This document shows, one piece after another, positions 46,049-54,517 of a stretch of 64,000 nt of DNA. This stretch comes from Sphingobacteriia bacterium (GTDB lineage Bacteria > Bacteroidota > Bacteroidia > Chitinophagales > Chitinophagaceae), in assembly GCA_947452295.1 (NCBI GenBank), contig CANGCK010000005.1:1-64000 (forward strand), read 5' to 3'. The notes beneath the pieces were generated by a model. That model made no database searches and was not told where the DNA came from. It saw nothing but the letters and a program-made list of their open reading frames with translations. The position numbers were made by a program, and so were the translations under genes. Positions within the stretch are counted from its first letter, which is position 1. Each line of letters begins with the position of its first letter.

Positions 46049-46927
46049 ATGAACGCTTTCACTATTAAAGACCTGGAAAATATTTCCGGTATTAAGGCCC
46101 ACACTATCCGTATTTGGGAGCAACGATACTCATTTTTAGCCCCAAAACGTACAGATACCAATATTCGTTATTACTCAAACAGTGAGTTAAAAACTATTTT
46201 AAACATCGCACTGTTAAATAAGTACGGTTATAAAATCTCTCACATCAATCAAATGACGCCCGAAATAATGAAAGACACCATTCTTTCCCTTTCGCAAGCG
46301 CAAGCTCAACAAGAATTGCTGGTTAACGACCTCATCAATGATATGATTGAAATGAATATCAATGAGTTTGAAAACAAAATCGACAATCATATCGATAAAA
46401 AAGGTATAGAAAATACCATCATTCACCTCATCTTCCCTTTTTTAGAACGAATCGGAATACTTTGGGTTACCAATCATGTTAATCCAGGTCAAGAACATTT
46501 AGTAACCAATATTATTCGACAAAAACTAATTGTTGGTATTGAAACCATTGTGCCTGCCATTTTAACTCACCAAACTGCACTACTTTTCTTGCCCGAAGGT
46601 GAATACCACGAGCTTGGTATACTATTTATCTACTTTTTAATGAAATCGCATGGGGTAAAAGTAATATATGTTGGTGCCAATGTTCCAATAACTGATGTTG
46701 CGTTTATAGCAAATCATACAAAACCCAATTTCTTATATACACACCTAACTGCAGTTGCCAATCAATTCCACTTCGAAAAATTTCTTTCCAATTTCAGTCA
46801 AAAATTACCTGATTTCAACTTTATTATTTCGGGTGCCATTACGCAACACTTTAATAGCCAGCCTCCTAAAAATATATCATTGAAAAAATCCCTTGCTGAA
46901 GTAATGTCTTATATATCAGCCCTATAA
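46049..46927 (+). CDS. carH: CarH/LitR-like MerR regulator with B12-binding domain
   Basis: A 292-residue regulator. Residues 1-70 are a MerR winged helix (FTIKDLENISGIKAHTIRIW, EQRYSFLAPKRT, NIRYYS). The middle is the helical cap of a cobalamin domain with W139-x9-E149-H150. The Rossmann-like B12 domain carries E185-Y-H187-E-L-G190, matching the E/DxHxxG lower-ligand motif. In CarH, adenosylcobalamin stabilises a DNA-bound tetramer and light releases it. The residue after Trp139 is Val, whereas the His ligand of Thermus CarH lies there. The start is the ATG at 46049; an in-frame TTG at 46043 lies within the terminator. It most likely represses the downstream sigma-crt operon in the dark (inference from family and position). 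Confidence 0.92.
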   Translation: MNAFTIKDLENISGIKAHTIRIWEQRYSFLAPKRTDTNIRYYSNSELKTILNIALLNKYGYKISHINQMTPEIMKDTILSLSQAQAQQELLVNDLINDMIEMNINEFENKIDNHIDKKGIENTIIHLIFPFLERIGILWVTNHVNPGQEHLVTNIIRQKLIVGIETIVPAILTHQTALLFLPEGEYHELGILFIYFLMKSHGVKVIYVGANVPITDVAFIANHTKPNFLYTHLTAVANQFHFEKFLSNFSQKLPDFNFIISGAITQHFNSQPPKNISLKKSLAEVMSYISAL

Positions 46928-46930
46928 AAA

Positions 46931-46962
46931 TTGTTTAACATTTTTAATAAATCTTTAAACAA
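46931..46962. promoter_or_regulatory. Interrupted palindrome 1, candidate CarH operator
   Basis: Arms TTGTTTAA (46931-46938) and TTAAACAA (46955-46962) are perfect inverted copies, starting 24 bp apart. They lie just after the carH stop codon and about 60 bp before the sigma gene. CarA/CarH proteins of other bacteria bind interrupted palindromes near the promoter. Confidence 0.5.
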
Positions 46963-46985
46963 AATTATTTCCTATTTCATTTTTA

Positions 46986-47018
46986 TTGTTTAACTTTATT
47001 TCTCAATAAATTAAACAA
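46986..47018. promoter_or_regulatory. Interrupted palindrome 2, candidate CarH operator
   Basis: The same arms recur: TTGTTTAA (46986-46993) and TTAAACAA (47011-47018), starting 25 bp apart and ending 4 bp before the sigma factor ATG. It would overlap the promoter or early transcribed region, where binding would block transcription. Confidence 0.5.
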
Positions 47019-47022
47019 AACA

Positions 47023-47523
47023 ATGTCCGTCATCGATTTTAATAAGATGTTAGTGAACAATACTGAATTCTTAAAACCTTTTGCTGTTTCACTCACTCGC
47101 GATAATGAAGCTGCCAAAGACCTTTATCAAGAAACAATTTTCAGGGCATTGGCTAACAAAGACAAATACAATGTAGGTACTAATATTAAAGCATGGTTGT
47201 ATACCATCATGCGCAATATATTTATTAATAATTATAGGAGAAAAGCCAAACAAGCCACTATTTTCGATAAAACAGACAACGATTTTTTAATTAATATTAA
47301 CCAATCGGCTGTTTCGAACGATGCTGTAGCAACCCTAAACCTTAAAGAAGTAAAACAAGCTATTCATAACCTACCCGAAATCTTTAAAACACCATTCTTA
47401 TTGTATTTCGATGGATATAAATACCATGAAATTGCTGATATGTTAGAGGAACCATTGGGTACCATAAAAAGTAGAATTCACTTTGCCAGAAAGCTTTTGA
47501 AATCTCATATCGAACGATTTTAA
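47023..47523 (+). CDS. ECF-type RNA polymerase sigma factor
   Basis: A 166-residue sigma-70 family factor of the ECF type. Region 2 has AAKDLYQETIFRALANKDKY and IKAWLYTIMRNIFINNYRR; region 4 has IHNLPEIFKTPFLLYFDGYK and EEPLGTIKSRIHFARKLLKS. It lies between carH and crtI, as LitS- or CarQ-type sigma factors lie near carotenoid genes elsewhere. It probably directs transcription of the crt operon and is under CarH control. The start is an ATG; crtI follows after 28 bp. No anti-sigma gene is present. Confidence 0.93.
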   Translation: MSVIDFNKMLVNNTEFLKPFAVSLTRDNEAAKDLYQETIFRALANKDKYNVGTNIKAWLYTIMRNIFINNYRRKAKQATIFDKTDNDFLININQSAVSNDAVATLNLKEVKQAIHNLPEIFKTPFLLYFDGYKYHEIADMLEEPLGTIKSRIHFARKLLKSHIERF

Positions 47524-47551
47524 CCAATTATTTCTTATCTTAGTTATTAAA

Positions 47552-49054
47552 GTGGAAAAAAAGAAAGTCGTAATAATAGGCAGTGGCTTTGCAGGAATCT
47601 CTGCAGCCTCATTTATGGCTAAGGCCGGATGGGAGGTTTCTGTACTAGAAAAACATGCTACTCCGGGTGGAAGAGCCAGAAAATTTTCCGAAGATGGATT
47701 CACTTTCGATATGGGTCCTAGTTGGTATTGGATGCCCGATGTCTTTGAACGCTATTTCAAGCAATTTAACTGTTCTGTCTCCGATTATTATCAACTCAAA
47801 AGATTAGATCCCTCTTATAGAGTTTATTGGCCCGATGGCCCTGTTGATATTCCTGCGAATTACAATGCGTTTAAAAAATTATTAGAACAAATTGAGCCCG
47901 GTAGCGCTAAAAAATTAGATGCGTTTATGGCCGAAGCTGCTTATAAGTATACAGTTGGTGTAAATAAATTGGTATTCAAACCTGGGTTGTCTTTAACTGA
48001 ATTTTTAGACTTCGATTTGATTAAAGGCGTTTTTAGGTTAGATGTTTTTAATTCTATTAAAAATCATGTTGCCAAACACTTTAAAAGCCCTAAACTAAAA
48101 GAGCTAATGGAATTCCCTGTTCTTTTTTTAGGTGCATTACCCGAGAATACGCCCGCTTTATATAGTTTAATGAATTATGCCGACATCAATGGAGGTACTT
48201 GGTATCCCGATGGTGGTATGCATAAAATTGTTGAGGGAATGTATGAACTGGCTATTTCATTGGGTGTGAAATTTTATTTTAATCAAAATGTACAACACAT
48301 AAAAGTAGAAAATGACGTTGCAAAATATGTTGAATCTCTTCATCAAACAGAAAATGGTGAAAAGCAAGTAAATTTTTATGCAGATGTTGTTATTGGTGGG
48401 GCAGATTATCACCACATAGAAACAAAATTATTAAATAAACAATACAGAAGTTATTCTGATGATTATTGGAATAATCGTGTAATGGCACCAAGCAGTATTT
48501 TATACTACGTAGGATTAAATAAACGAATTGAAGGCATTCAGCACCATTCTCTTTTTTTCGATACTTCTTTTGCAGAACACGGTAAGCAAATTTATACTAC
48601 TAAAGAATGGCCAACTCACCCTTTGTTTTATGTAAGTGCAACTTCAGTAACAGATGATTCTGTTGCACCTACTGGTTGCGAAAATTTATTCCTTCTTATT
48701 CCAGTAGCAGCTGGCTTAACCGGAGATACAGAAGAACTGAGAGATAAGTATTTTGAGCAAATTATCCGAAGAATGGAGCAACAGCTTGGACAATCTATTT
48801 TAGACAGTGTGATTTATAAAAAATCATTTGCTCATAAAGAATTTATAGAAGAATACAATTCCTTTAAGGGCAATGCATATGGACTTGCTAACACGTTGCT
48901 GCAAACAGCCATTTTAAAACCATCTTGTAAAAGTAAAAAAGTAAACAATTTATTCTTCACTGGTCAATTAACAGTTCCCGGCCCTGGTGTACCTCCCAGC
49001 CTTATCAGCGGTGAAGTAGTTGCAAATGAAGTTATAAAAGCTTTTGGTAATTAA
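47552..49054 (+). CDS. crtI: Phytoene desaturase
   Basis: A 500-residue FAD enzyme. The dinucleotide-binding N-terminus VVIIGSGFAGISAASFMAKA, the PGGRARKF loop and FDMGPSWYWMPDVFERYF are typical of bacterial CrtI; the C-terminal FFTGQLTVPGPGVPPSLISG is the CrtI signature. It converts phytoene to lycopene at the membrane. The start is GTG at 47552, right before the first strand. Confidence 0.95.
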   Translation: MEKKKVVIIGSGFAGISAASFMAKAGWEVSVLEKHATPGGRARKFSEDGFTFDMGPSWYWMPDVFERYFKQFNCSVSDYYQLKRLDPSYRVYWPDGPVDIPANYNAFKKLLEQIEPGSAKKLDAFMAEAAYKYTVGVNKLVFKPGLSLTEFLDFDLIKGVFRLDVFNSIKNHVAKHFKSPKLKELMEFPVLFLGALPENTPALYSLMNYADINGGTWYPDGGMHKIVEGMYELAISLGVKFYFNQNVQHIKVENDVAKYVESLHQTENGEKQVNFYADVVIGGADYHHIETKLLNKQYRSYSDDYWNNRVMAPSSILYYVGLNKRIEGIQHHSLFFDTSFAEHGKQIYTTKEWPTHPLFYVSATSVTDDSVAPTGCENLFLLIPVAAGLTGDTEELRDKYFEQIIRRMEQQLGQSILDSVIYKKSFAHKEFIEEYNSFKGNAYGLANTLLQTAILKPSCKSKKVNNLFFTGQLTVPGPGVPPSLISGEVVANEVIKAFGN

Positions 49055-49082
49055 CCAATCAAAATAAAGTCTAAACAAAAAT

Positions 49083-49919
49083 ATGTTAAACCTTTTTAAT
49101 CGTGTTAGCCAAGATTGTAGTAAAATTACTACTCAACAATATAGCACAAGTTTTTCTTCTGCCATTAGGTTGTTACATAAAGACTTACGTACACCCATAT
49201 TTAATATTTATGGTTTCGTAAGATTTGCAGATGAAATTGTAGATACTTTTCATGAGCATGATAAAACTACGCTATTACAAGAATTTAAGGTTGCCACCTA
49301 TCAAGCAATTGAACGCGGTATTAGCATGAATCCTATCTTACATAGCTTCCAATTAACGGTTAATCAATATAAAATAGACCATCAATTAATAGATGCATTT
49401 TTACATAGCATGGAAATGGATTTAAATAAAAAAAATTATGATCGTTCTGGCTATGAAGAATATATTTATGGAAGTGCCGAAGTAGTGGGATTGATGTGTT
49501 TAAACATATTCTGTGAAGGCGATAAGGATGAATGTAATCGATTGATTCCCGCTGCGCGGAGTTTAGGATCCGCTTTTCAAAAAGTAAATTTCTTAAGAGA
49601 CCTTAAAGCTGATTATGAAGGATTAGATAGAATGTATTTTCCTGGTTGCGACTTCTCTTCCTTTACTCAAACTGATAAAAATTTAATTGAAGCCGACATA
49701 CAAAAAGATTTTGATGAAGCCTATGCAGGCATAAAACAACTCCCATTAAAAGCCCGTTTTGGTGTATATGTGGCCTACAAATATTATCTCTCTTTATTTA
49801 AAAAAATTAAGAAAGTACAACCACAAAAAATAATGCACCAACGAATTAGAATTCCCGACTACAGCAAAATATTTATTTTAGCTAAAGCAGGCATAAGAAG
49901 CCAGCTCAACTTATTATAA
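49083..49919 (+). CDS. crtB: Phytoene synthase
   Basis: A 278-residue squalene/phytoene synthase family enzyme. The two Mg-diphosphate motifs are in RFADEIVDTF (DEIVD) and NFLRDLKADYEG (DLKAD), and YIYGSAEVVGLMCL is also conserved. It condenses two geranylgeranyl diphosphates to phytoene. It lies 28 bp after crtI and 16 bp before idi. Confidence 0.95.
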   Translation: MLNLFNRVSQDCSKITTQQYSTSFSSAIRLLHKDLRTPIFNIYGFVRFADEIVDTFHEHDKTTLLQEFKVATYQAIERGISMNPILHSFQLTVNQYKIDHQLIDAFLHSMEMDLNKKNYDRSGYEEYIYGSAEVVGLMCLNIFCEGDKDECNRLIPAARSLGSAFQKVNFLRDLKADYEGLDRMYFPGCDFSSFTQTDKNLIEADIQKDFDEAYAGIKQLPLKARFGVYVAYKYYLSLFKKIKKVQPQKIMHQRIRIPDYSKIFILAKAGIRSQLNLL

Positions 49920-49935
49920 TACCCAACAATTTTTT

Positions 49936-50460
49936 ATGGAACAGGTCATACTAGTTAATGAATATGATGTTGAACTGGGTTTAATGGAAAAAATAGAAGC
50001 TCACGAAAAAGCCTTATTACACAGGGCTTTCAGCGTATTTGTTTTTAATGACCAATCCGAAATGCTCCTTCAACAACGCGCCTTAACTAAATACCATAGT
50101 GGTGGATTATGGACCAATGCCTGTTGCAGCCACCCTCGTCCAGGAGAAATTATTTTACAAGCCGCTAATAGAAGATTACAAGAAGAAATGGGTTTCGAAA
50201 CCCCACTTACCAAAGTTTTTGATTTTGTATACAAAGCTCCTTTTTCTAATGGGTTAACTGAACATGAATTTGACCATGTTTTTGTCGGTCAATATAATGG
50301 AACTATTCATCCAAATCATGAAGAAGTAGCAAACTATGCTTTCTATTCAATGGAAGAAATTGAATCAATAACATTCAACGATCCCGAGTTTTTTACCGAG
50401 TGGTTTAAAATTGCTTTTCCAATGATAAAAAAATGGTGGCAACAAAATTTAGCTAGATAA
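49936..50460 (+). CDS. idi: Isopentenyl-diphosphate delta-isomerase, type I
   Basis: A 174-residue Nudix-type isomerase. The catalytic Cys is in WTNACCSHPRPGE and the Nudix/metal region in NRRLQEEMGF. It interconverts IPP and DMAPP, raising precursor supply for carotenoids. Its stop codon overlaps the crtD-like start by one base (TAATG), so the two are coupled. Confidence 0.95.
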   Translation: MEQVILVNEYDVELGLMEKIEAHEKALLHRAFSVFVFNDQSEMLLQQRALTKYHSGGLWTNACCSHPRPGEIILQAANRRLQEEMGFETPLTKVFDFVYKAPFSNGLTEHEFDHVFVGQYNGTIHPNHEEVANYAFYSMEEIESITFNDPEFFTEWFKIAFPMIKKWWQQNLAR

Positions 50461-51956
50461 TGCCGAATGATTTGGGTACAAAAAATGCAATCATTATTGG
50501 TGCAGGTATTGCAGGGTTAGCCGCCGCAATTCGCTTGCAACTTCAAGGATTTATTGTAAATGTGTATGAACAAAATAGTTATCCCGGTGGTAAATTAAGC
50601 GACTTTAAATTAGGTGAATATTCTTTTGATGCCGGCCCTAGCTTATTCACTCAACCTGAAAATATTGTTGAACTTTTTGATTTGGCCGGTGAAAACATTC
50701 AAGAATACTTTTCTTATATACAAATGCCAGTTTCCTGTAATTATTTTTATGATGATGGTACAGTTGTAAATGCCTATTCCGATAATATTGCACTAGCAAA
50801 TGAACTTCAGCTCAAACTAAATGAACCTGCTAAAAATACACTTCAATTTTTACAACAATCCGCAGCACTATACAATAATATTGGCACCCTGTTTTTAACT
50901 AATTCGTTGCATAAAATAAGTACATTATTTAATCGTGCTATCATTAAAGCCATTCAACATACTCGATTTAAATTCCTGTTTCAATCCATGAACCGTTTGC
51001 ACGAAAAACAATTTCAATCTGCTAAAACAGTTCAACTATTCAATAGGTATGCTACTTATAATGGAAGCAATCCTTTTAAAGCACCGGCAATGCTTACAAT
51101 GATCCCTCATCTTGAACATAATTTAGGCAGCTTCTATCCTAAGGGTGGTATGATTAGCATTACCAATGCATTGTACAGATTGGCTTTAAAGAAAGGAGTC
51201 CTTTTTAATTTCAATAAAAAAGTCAACAACATTATTCATAAATCCAATAAAGTTATTGGTGTAATTGTAGACCAAGAAAATTTGTATGCCGATTTAGTAG
51301 TCAGTAATATGGATGTATATTTTACCTACAAGTATTTATTAAATAACCAACGACTTGCCCAAAAAGTGTTGAAGCAAGAGCGTAGTAGTAGTGCCTATAT
51401 TTTTTATTGGGGAATTAAAAAAACATTTAGTCAACTTTCATTACATAATATCTTTTTTACAAAAGATTATCTAACTGAGTTCAATCATTTATTTAACACC
51501 GGCAAATGTTTTACAGACCCAACTGTATATATAAATATTACCGCTAAATGCGAACCCGGTATTCAAGCACCCGAAGGAAAAGAAAACTGGTTTGTAATGG
51601 TTAACGCACCTGCCAACAATGGACAAAACTGGGATGAATATGGAGCACAATATAAAAAAGCCATTCTTGATAAACTCAGTAAATTGCTGGGTGAAAATAT
51701 TCAACATTTAATTGAAGAAGAACAGGTACTCACTCCAATTACAATTGAACAAAAAACCGCATCTTATATGGGTGCATTATATGGAACTAGTTCAAATAGT
51801 AAAATGGCCGCATTTATGCGTCACCCAAATTTCAACAATCAATTAAAAGGATTGTATTTTGTAGGTGGAAGCGTACATCCCGGTGGTGGCATTCCGCTCT
51901 GCCTAAATAGCGCTAAAATAATGGCAGATATTGTGCAAAAAGATTTTAAAAAATGA
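50460..51956 (+). CDS. crtD: CrtD-like carotenoid 3,4-desaturase (CrtI family)
   Basis: A 498-residue paralogue of CrtI. It has AIIIGAGIAGLAAAIRLQLQ, YPGGKLSDFKLGEYSFDAGP and the C-terminal YFVGGSVHPGGGIPLCLNSA; the HPGGGIP form is typical of CrtD/1-hydroxycarotenoid desaturases. Next to cruF it is expected to add the 3',4' double bond to a 1'-hydroxylated end. A plain second desaturase is the alternative. Confidence 0.85.
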   Translation: MPNDLGTKNAIIIGAGIAGLAAAIRLQLQGFIVNVYEQNSYPGGKLSDFKLGEYSFDAGPSLFTQPENIVELFDLAGENIQEYFSYIQMPVSCNYFYDDGTVVNAYSDNIALANELQLKLNEPAKNTLQFLQQSAALYNNIGTLFLTNSLHKISTLFNRAIIKAIQHTRFKFLFQSMNRLHEKQFQSAKTVQLFNRYATYNGSNPFKAPAMLTMIPHLEHNLGSFYPKGGMISITNALYRLALKKGVLFNFNKKVNNIIHKSNKVIGVIVDQENLYADLVVSNMDVYFTYKYLLNNQRLAQKVLKQERSSSAYIFYWGIKKTFSQLSLHNIFFTKDYLTEFNHLFNTGKCFTDPTVYINITAKCEPGIQAPEGKENWFVMVNAPANNGQNWDEYGAQYKKAILDKLSKLLGENIQHLIEEEQVLTPITIEQKTASYMGALYGTSSNSKMAAFMRHPNFNNQLKGLYFVGGSVHPGGGIPLCLNSAKIMADIVQKDFKK

Positions 51957-51965
51957 ATACAGTAA

Positions 51966-52649
51966 ATGAAATTCAATAAATTAACTATCAGTGTGTTTTT
52001 AGCGATTTTGCTTCATGTATGTGGAGCATTCGGTATTTTATTTACACCATATAGATATTGGTTTGTAGCACATACCCCAATTAATTTATTACTGATGACT
52101 TTTTTACTAATATGGAATCAATCTTCCACCAATAAAGCCTTTTTTATTTTTGCGTTTATTTGCTTTTTTACCGGTATGTTAACCGAAATAATTGGCGTAA
52201 ATACCGGATTGCTATTTGGCAACTATAGCTATGGAAACGTAATGGGCTTAAAATTAATGGGTGTGCCATTATTAATTGGCGTAAACTGGTTTGTGTTAGT
52301 GTATTGCTGTATCATATTGATGGAAAAATTACACAGTCAACTTATTAAAAAATACCATGAATTAGATACCGAACCACCCAAAAAATTAATGAATTTATCA
52401 TTGGTAATTGATGCTGCACTTTTAGCTACCGCATTCGATTGGCTGATGGAACCTGTTGCAGTTAAACTTAATTTTTGGCAATGGGAATCTATGTATATCC
52501 CTTTATTCAACTACTTCTGTTGGTTCATCATTGCTTGCTTTCTAATCAACATCGCCAGAAAATTGTCTTTTAATAAAATCAATGCTTTTGCAATACATTT
52601 ATTAATTATTCAAACCCTATTCTTCTTAACACTATCTATATTTTTATAA
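51966..52649 (+). CDS. cruF: CruF-like carotenoid 1,2-hydratase (DUF422)
   Basis: A 227-residue integral membrane protein with about six to seven helices. The segment MLTEIIGVNTGLLFGNYSYG and the WLMEPVAVKLNFWQW stretch are conserved in the DUF422/CruF family, which hydrates the 1',2' double bond of acyclic carotenoid ends. It starts 9 bp after crtD and ends 1 bp before crtZ. The role is from family and context. Confidence 0.88.
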   Translation: MKFNKLTISVFLAILLHVCGAFGILFTPYRYWFVAHTPINLLLMTFLLIWNQSSTNKAFFIFAFICFFTGMLTEIIGVNTGLLFGNYSYGNVMGLKLMGVPLLIGVNWFVLVYCCIILMEKLHSQLIKKYHELDTEPPKKLMNLSLVIDAALLATAFDWLMEPVAVKLNFWQWESMYIPLFNYFCWFIIACFLINIARKLSFNKINAFAIHLLIIQTLFFLTLSIFL

Positions 52650-52650
52650 A

Positions 52651-53118
52651 ATGATGTATCTAATTATTACTTTACTGGTCTTTTTCGTTATGGAGGGCAT
52701 CACTTGGCTTACCCATCGTTATGTAATGCATGGTTTTTTATGGTATTTACACAAAGATCACCATGAAAAAGGTACCGGATTTTTTGAAAAAAATGACGCC
52801 TTCTTCCTCATTTTTGCTATACCCAGCTGGCTTTGTATCATGTTAGGCAGTATGAACCAAAACTATTACTCGGTAAGTATTGGCGCTGGTATTGCTATGT
52901 ATGGATTCGCTTATTTTTTAGTGCATGAAATTATTATTCACCAACGATTTAAGTTGTTTACTCGCAGCAACAATAAATACATTAAAGCCATTAGATGGGC
53001 TCACAAAATGCACCATAAACATATTGGCAAAGAAGAAGGAGAAAGTTTTGGTCTGTTATTTGTCGCAAAAAAATATTGGGATAAAGTAAGAAAAGATGAA
53101 ACCCTTAAAGCAGTATAA
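52651..53118 (+). CDS. crtZ: Beta-carotene 3-hydroxylase
   Basis: A 155-residue membrane di-iron hydroxylase. All histidine boxes are present: HRYVMH, HKDHHE, HEIIIHQRF and HKMHHKH. It hydroxylates C3 of a beta ring. ATGATG gives two adjacent starts (52651, 52654). Length fits CrtZ (about 160-175 aa). Confidence 0.95.
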   Translation: MMYLIITLLVFFVMEGITWLTHRYVMHGFLWYLHKDHHEKGTGFFEKNDAFFLIFAIPSWLCIMLGSMNQNYYSVSIGAGIAMYGFAYFLVHEIIIHQRFKLFTRSNNKYIKAIRWAHKMHHKHIGKEEGESFGLLFVAKKYWDKVRKDETLKAV

Positions 53119-53121
53119 CCA

Positions 53122-54291
53122 TTGCAGAAAGAGTACGACTATATAATTGCTGGTGCAGGTTGTGCAGGATTGAGTTTACTCATGCGAATGATGAACGACA
53201 GTTTTTTTGACAATAAAAAAATTTTAGTTGTTGATGCTGATACTAAAAATATCAACGATAGAACATGGTGTTTTTGGGAAAAAGAACCCGATATTTTTGA
53301 ACCTATCGTTCATCATCAATGGAATACCCTTAATTTTTTCTCTAAGGATCTCTCCAAAGAATTAGCTATTTATCCCTACTCTTATAAAATGATTGAGGGA
53401 TTAACATTTTACAACTTTGTAAAAAATAACGCACTCCTTCATGCCAATATTCATTGGATAAATGAAAAAGTGATCAATATTGTTAATGATTCAAGTAATC
53501 GCACAGCTGGTATTCAATTAAGCAATCGAAGTATTTTTGCATCTAAGGTTTTTAATAGCATTTTATTTTCGCCCATCCAACCCCAAAGCCATCAATACAA
53601 TTTTCAACAACATTTCAAAGGATGGGTAATTAATACCCCGAAGCCATCTTTTAATCCTGGTATTGCCACTTTTATGGATTTTAGAGTTTCGCAAAAGCAC
53701 GGTACTACTTTTATGTACCTTCTTCCAACTTCTACTACTTCCGCATTGGTAGAATATACCTTATTTACTAAGGATTTATTGCCCCAAGCTGCATATGATA
53801 TTGCTTTAAAAGAATACATCCATGATTTTTTAGAAATCAACGATTATACTATAGCTCATGAAGAATATGGTATTATTCCTATGACCAATATGAAATTACC
53901 ATTGGTTGATGAAAATATTGTATTTATAGGTATTGCAGGCGGACAAGCTAAAGGCAGCAGTGGGTATGCTTTTAAGTTTATACAGAAAAAAACAGCACAA
54001 ATTATTAATGCACTTAAAACGGGCAGAACAATTCCTGGCAAACTTTCAATCAATGCAACTAAAGGTTTATTGTACGACAGCACCTTATTACATGTACTGC
54101 ACCATCAAAAAATGCCGGGTGATCAAATATTTTCTGATATTTTTAAATTCAATAATGCTGCAAATGTATTGTCGTTTTTAGACAATGAAAGCTCCTTCTT
54201 CACCGATCTTCAAATAATGAGCAGCGTGCCAACTTCAATATTTTTACCTGCTGCATTAAAAGAATTGCTTATTAAGATTTATTTTCATTGA
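53122..54291 (+). CDS. crtY: Lycopene cyclase, CrtY type
   Basis: A 389-residue FAD-dependent cyclase. It has the N-terminal YDYIIAGAGCAGLSLLMRM, the DRTWCFWE motif and IGIAGGQAKGSSGYAFKFI near the C-terminus. It forms the beta ring(s) from lycopene ends. The start is TTG at 53122, 3 bp after crtZ. It is the last gene of the crt operon. Confidence 0.93.
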   Translation: MQKEYDYIIAGAGCAGLSLLMRMMNDSFFDNKKILVVDADTKNINDRTWCFWEKEPDIFEPIVHHQWNTLNFFSKDLSKELAIYPYSYKMIEGLTFYNFVKNNALLHANIHWINEKVINIVNDSSNRTAGIQLSNRSIFASKVFNSILFSPIQPQSHQYNFQQHFKGWVINTPKPSFNPGIATFMDFRVSQKHGTTFMYLLPTSTTSALVEYTLFTKDLLPQAAYDIALKEYIHDFLEINDYTIAHEEYGIIPMTNMKLPLVDENIVFIGIAGGQAKGSSGYAFKFIQKKTAQIINALKTGRTIPGKLSINATKGLLYDSTLLHVLHHQKMPGDQIFSDIFKFNNAANVLSFLDNESSFFTDLQIMSSVPTSIFLPAALKELLIKIYFH

Positions 54292-54429
54292 TTTTAGCTG
54301 CATATGCTAAACTTCCAATTATTTAGGTAAACAGCCATCTATTGATTATACCGCTTTTCATTAGTTTTTTACAACTGCATCACGTAAATTTGCCAACTAT
54401 TTTACAAATAGTGAATAGTCATACAACCT

Positions 54430-54501
54430 GGTCTTGTAGTACAATGGATAGTATAAGAGTTTCCGAAGCTCCAGATCCAAGTTCGATTCTTGGCAGGACC
54501 A
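54430..54501 (+). tRNA. tRNA-Arg (anticodon CCG)
   Basis: The 72-nt cloverleaf folds by eye: acceptor stem GGTCTTG/CAGGACC with one G-T pair, D-stem GTAC/GTAT, anticodon loop TTCCGAA with CCG at 54463-54465, T-stem CCAAG/CTTGG and loop TTCGATT, then discriminator A. The top pair of the anticodon stem is an A-C mismatch. CCA is not encoded. It reads arginine CGG codons. Confidence 0.9.
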
Positions 54502-54517
54502 CTATTTCAATCTTCTT

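Noticed and set aside
54430-54501. tRNA-Arg as an integration site of a mobile element
   Set aside because: No integrase gene and no second copy of the tRNA 3' end were noticed; the neighbours are ordinary chromosomal genes.
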